Shown piece by piece: positions 53,820-57,899 of a stretch of 57,899 nucleotides of DNA. A program made the translations under genes and the position numbers. The notes under the pieces are model-generated. The model made no database searches. It was not told where the DNA came from and saw nothing but the letters and a program-made list of their open reading frames with translations. Every line of letters begins with the position of its first letter. Position 1 is the stretch's first letter. Origin of the DNA: Acanthaster planci (Eukaryota > Echinodermata > Asteroidea > Valvatida > Acanthasteridae); contig NW_019091744.1 of NCBI RefSeq assembly GCF_001949145.1, positions 59,921-117,819 of the forward strand, read 5' to 3'.

Positions 53820-54305
53820 GGAAACATTTCCTCTTTGCGAGTGTCTGGCACAATTTCCACACACAGAACGGTTTTTGTGACAAAGTACAGCAGTATACTG
53901 AAGTAACTGGTTCACAGCTGTGTCTTTGTTAACCCTGTTAAAAATCAATGTACACTTTCCCTACGAAATTTGTTTGCAGTGTATCTTTGAAAATGTCGTA
54001 TTCATGTCGATAGGGTAGTTTTTGTTACGTGACAAAGTACAATGACGTAGCTGATTCAAAGCCGTGCCGCTTCAATTGCATGCACGTAGACATGATTGTT
54101 GGCCTTCACACGAAATGTTGCGCATAAAGGCGAATCCAATTCAGGTTTTGGCATTTGGCAAAGTATGAAATTTTCGTGTCCCTCTTACTGTTTGTTTGGC
54201 AGGTAATTTGCATTAATTCATTACTCTTGGAAATAAGAAATGTGTTCTGAACTTACAACATCATATGTCAGATGTGACAGGGACATGAAAAAAATCGACC
54301 CCTAA
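53820..54305. repeat. Duplicated block, first copy
   Basis: Nearly identical to 55210-55700 for long stretches (GTTCACAGCTGTG, CAATTGCATGCACGTAGACA). A more diverged third copy is at 11300-11540. Confidence 0.88.
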
Positions 54306-55209
54306 TTTCTGGAATTACCTGTATACACTAACAATGACGTCAATGATTCAAAGCTGACTAGTTTCTTCGGCACGGGTAAACATCGATAACCTATTTTAGG
54401 TAAAGCGGACACAATGGGGACATTGTTTGGTTCTGTAAAATCGGTGGCGTTTACACAGTCATATGAACGCATAGACCGCTAGACTGCATTCACAACTACC
54501 TGTACATGAACCTTTCGTGATCAGCGCAGGGACCAACTAAAAGCAAATCTATGGAGAAATTCACCTCTTGGGATAGGGAATTCACGCACAAGTAAAGAAT
54601 TCTCGCCGTAGAATAATATGTGAAGCCTAAGATTATTTAATTTAACCCGCATAGATTCAATAAAATACAGTTACGACATTTGAAACAACGAGGTGGCCAG
54701 TACCGAAGAGCAAAAATTAAACTTATTTTGAGAGCACAAAATTACACATTAAATAAAAGCAAGACTACCGTCGGTCTATGCGTATTAATATCTTTCAGTT
54801 GTTCCCTTTAAAATTAGCAACTTCAAAAGCGCTCTCCCATTGTGTCTGCCCTACTTCAAAAAGCGTAATCGTTGTTATAACATTCGAAGGCAATTTGTTT
54901 TTCTGCATGTGTCAGCATTCGAATATGCCCAAAATTATTCATAGCCCTTCACAAAATAATGTGGTAGTTTTCTATTCTCTTATAAAATATGTGAGTTGGA
55001 ATGGAGAAACTTTGGCCTTACTTAATGACCTTTAAGCCTAGTTGATATGTACAAAGTTATAGTTGTTTTTCTTTTGGATTGTCAGCATTAAAATAAAAAT
55101 ATTATATGTCTTAATTATTGTTCATAATTCTTGCGGTAGGGAAGCGTTTTTAGGGGTTACTGTAGTTTATTTTGCACGCCACCCGGCCCCTTAGAAAATG
55201 AATAACAAA

Positions 55210-55700
55210 CCACGAAGACATTTGAAACATTTCTTCCTTGCAAGTGTCTGGCACAATTTCCACACACAGAACGGTTTTTGTGACAAAGTACAGCAATACT
55301 GAAGTAACTGGTTCACAGCTGTGGCATTTGTTAACCCTGTTAAAAGTCCATGTACGCTTTCCCTACGAAATTTGTTTGCAGTGTATCTTTGAAAATGTCA
55401 TATTCATGTCGATAGGGTAGTTTTTGTTACGTGACAAAGCACAATGACGTAACTGATTCAAAGCCGTGCCGCTTCAATTGCATGCACGTAGACATGATTG
55501 TTGGCCTTCACACGAAATGTTGCGCATAAAGGCGAATCCAATTCAGGTTTTGACATTTGGCAAAGTATGAAATTTTCGTGTCCCTCTTACTGTTTGTTTG
55601 GCAGGTAATTCGCATTAATTCATTGCTCTTGGAAATTAGAAAATGTTTTTTGAACTTACAAAATCATATGTCAGATGTGACAGGGACACAAAAAAATCGA
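55210..55700. repeat. Duplicated block, second copy
   Basis: The second copy of the block starting 1.4 kb away. Its right end is truncated by the GACGTC-rich insertion. Confidence 0.88.
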
Positions 55701-55704
55701 CCCC

Positions 55705-56030
55705 TACCCAATGGGCACACGACGCGTGAAAGACGTCTTGTTGTGGTCGTTATGTGGTCGTGTGTCGTAAAGTGGTCGTGACCAAAAAACGACGTCTTAA
55801 AGACGTCTTTTATCCTCGATTAGAAACATTGCTTCAGCAACCATGACCACAAAAAACACGACGTCTTTAAGACGTCGTTTTGCAGTCGTTATCAAATCAT
55901 CGGTACCACACATACAGTGTAAGGAGAAAACGACGTCTTTTTTTCTCTATTTGAATTGTTTTCCTCAACAAGCAATACATGAAACACACAACGTCTTTAC
56001 GACGTCATTTTACAGTCGTTATCAAATTGT
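55705..56030. repeat. GACGTC-palindrome cluster (decayed MITE-like insertion)
   Basis: Seven GACGTC hexamers in about 275 bp, several within AAAGACGTCTTT or ACGACGTCTTTAAGACGTCG palindromes, starting CCCAATGGGCACACGACGCG. The duplicated block at 53820-54305 shows the uninterrupted sequence, so this is an insertion starting at about 55705. No matching right terminus was found. Confidence 0.7.
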
Positions 56031-57899
56031 CAACATACATCAGAAAAAGATTTCGATAACCTTATGAAGATTTTGCACGGTGACTTTTAGTTTGTCTCGG
56101 ATTTTGCCGGTTCTCACTCGGTTTTACCGCGGAAGGTCTAGTCCCGCCAGAACAATGGCATACAATGTATTGCAAAATCCCGCCTGCGGCCGCAGGTGAC
56201 TGTTCTGTTTGCCTCATCTATTCGTCAAGAGAGATGTCTGAGATAGCAATAGTGCGAATGTCCATTTTACAGGGAAATGTTAACTCAAGAGGAATTGTGA
56301 GTGTGGTTTAGTACACCTGCTTGTAATTATGATTATTTGCAGTGGAACTGGCCCTCAACCCGGCCTCTGATTTGAAATGACATGACATTAAAATACCCCT
56401 ACATTTAGAATGGATGAGGCTATTTTCTTTCATTGCTTGCATGCTCCCAAGCAACGAATGGTTTAAAGCGTGCGCACCGCGCTACTATAGTGGCTCTGGC
56501 TTAGTCTCAGCTGGTTCCAGCCTTTCGAGGAGACTCTGAGCATGCCGACTGGAACCAGCGATGGCAAAGACTGAGGTCATGTCCAAAAGTCAAAACGGGC
56601 TTCCAAAACTACGGTAGGTCTAGTGACTTTGGCGTCTACACGTATTTCCAATGGAATAAAGATCCTCAGGTCAGGGAACCAGACTACTTCATAATTTTGT
56701 CCGTGCTTTGAATTAAGAGAGCTCGAGTACATGTACAAGTATCGCTGCAAGCAGCTTGTCCGTTTAAAGAAGAGTAAGACAGGTTAGGCCCTTCCTTAAA
56801 AGGTAAGTGCTTATAAAATGTAGTTCTGCTACGCATGGGCATTGTTGGTGAAGCAGAGGTCAGGCTTAAACGCAATAGTTTTAATCCTCAACAGTCAACC
56901 GGGTTGGCCACGGTTGTTTCCTACCTCCATGGGTGGACCACAGACAGTGTTTATTCGTAGTCGTACGTAGACTCGCAGTCGTAGTGCAGTAAGGAGCATC
57001 TGGGCTAGCCACAGTGCCCATACTTCAGCATAATCAAATATGGCAAATACTATCAGCGTCACTAAATCTAATTTACCCTTTTAAGATTAAACGTTATACC
57101 ATTGTATTGGTGAGACTAAATTGTGAAAATGTAACGGCAGTACATGTATGTGATGCAATGTACAATATTGGCCCCTCGATTTAGACATGTTAGAGACAGT
57201 TGTTGGCAGAACAATTTTTTTCATTCTCAATTACAATGAACATGCGCACTTAAGCTTAGACGTGGTGTAAACAATGGTAGAGGACCGGTTTATTTGCTGC
57301 CACCAAAGTCCTTATAGTTTTTACAAAAATAAATTGTCTTATTTGTCTAACATTTGCAGAAAGTGTTGCATCACACGGCACAACAGTGTCTGCAGTAAGA
57401 CAACGAATAGCGAAGTACTTCAAGCTTAGTTTTCCTACCAGAGACAAGCCAAGAGCCCTGAGTAATTCAGCAGGCATGCCCACCGGATAACTGTGCGACC
57501 AGTCCAGTGCATCAGATGGCCTGTTTCCTGGCTGTTTCATATATTTCGGTGATATTTAACTAATGAGCATAAAGCCTATTTTTGTATTGGGTCTTATTTG
57601 AAAACTTTAAACCTTTTGTTGTTCAAGTAAAATATGTACATTGTTTTGTCGGGTTTATTTCCTCAGGTTGAAGCAATGAAAGCTGTTTAAAGTACGATAA
57701 TACTCTGGGGGGAGCATGGGTAAAATATTTTGCGGCATTAAAACACGTACAGTAATTTAAATTGTAACTGACTAGATCATCCTGTTCCAGGATGATCTGT
57801 TTTCTAAAAATTTTCACAAACCACTGCATGAGACGAAATTTTCTCAAAAAAGTGTTCCATGTTTCCATTTTTTTAAAAATTCTAAGCCAACTCGATTTA
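56031..57899. other. Right flank, no gene recognised
   Basis: Contains a short inverted repeat near 56510-56565 (GCTGGTTCCAG/CTGGAACCAGC) and a perfect hairpin at 57774-57798 (AGATCATCCTG/CAGGATGATCT, loop TTC). Open frames near the end have no family signature. Confidence 0.45.
57774..57798. repeat. Perfect 11-bp hairpin
   Basis: AGATCATCCTG and CAGGATGATCT around TTC. No gene context is available to assign a role. Confidence 0.8.

Larger units (their letters stand above)
52789..55704. other. Upstream flank of copy C with duplicated blocks
   Basis: Contains an AAT-rich SINE-tail-like block (53135-53200), a (TTG)n/T-rich microsatellite (53549-53597), and two copies of a 470-bp block. 54490-55210 shows no gene. 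Confidence 0.5.

Noticed and set aside
56510-56565. Inverted repeat CTGGTTCCAG/CTGGAACCAG as a regulatory cruciform
   Set aside because: Short stem with imperfect surroundings and no associated gene; insufficient support.
57256-57868. Two minus-strand frames near the right edge as genes
   Set aside because: No family signature, no splice-bounded conservation and no repeat in the duplicated regions to support coding.

Overview
This window is animal (metazoan) genomic DNA. It carries a spliced calcium-regulated NADPH oxidase gene of the NOX5 family with ordinary GT-AG introns, fragments of non-LTR retrotransposons, Tc1/mariner and hAT-type relics, MITEs and tRNA-like SINE pieces. The repeat style suggests a marine invertebrate. 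The phylum cannot be fixed from sequence alone, although several viral-element proteins resemble uncharacterised families that I associate, from unverified memory, with cnidarian and other invertebrate genomes.

Layout. On the minus strand there are three copies of the NOX5-like gene. Copy A (left) shows its first three coding exons between 1896 and 8201 and runs off the left edge. Copy B (about 11.77-16.1 kb) is a broken pseudogene with several exons missing and a MITE inside one exon. Copy C (24970-52673) is complete: 13 coding exons, all junction phases agreeing, 2580 bp of open coding sequence, about 859 residues. A and C share their 5' exon structure, a conserved TATA box and several kb of upstream sequence (about 2.5-11.7 kb against 37.4-54.5 kb). 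Between and around the copies lie mobile-element relics and duplicated intron pieces.

The most striking object is an 11,841-bp element at 39243-51083 in intron 1 of copy C. It has about 145-bp terminal inverted repeats beginning AGTAGG, a 5-bp target duplication (CCAAT), and an empty site preserved in paralog A near 5854-5858. It encodes degraded genes of a DNA virus or Maverick/Polinton-like element: a protein-primed family B DNA polymerase (minus strand), a TFIIB-like zinc-ribbon protein, a protein with cysteine at nearly every third residue, a protein ending in adjacent PPPY and PTAP late-domain motifs, candidate capsid-like and membrane proteins, and small zinc-finger proteins. No integrase, packaging ATPase or protease was recognised. 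All of its longer genes are broken by stops and frameshifts while the surrounding host exons are clean, so the element is a fossil rather than badly assembled sequence.

The rest (introns and flanks) holds MITEs, foldback elements, minisatellites, palindromic clusters and sequence in which I see no gene. The paralogous copies act as natural empty-site controls for several of these insertions.
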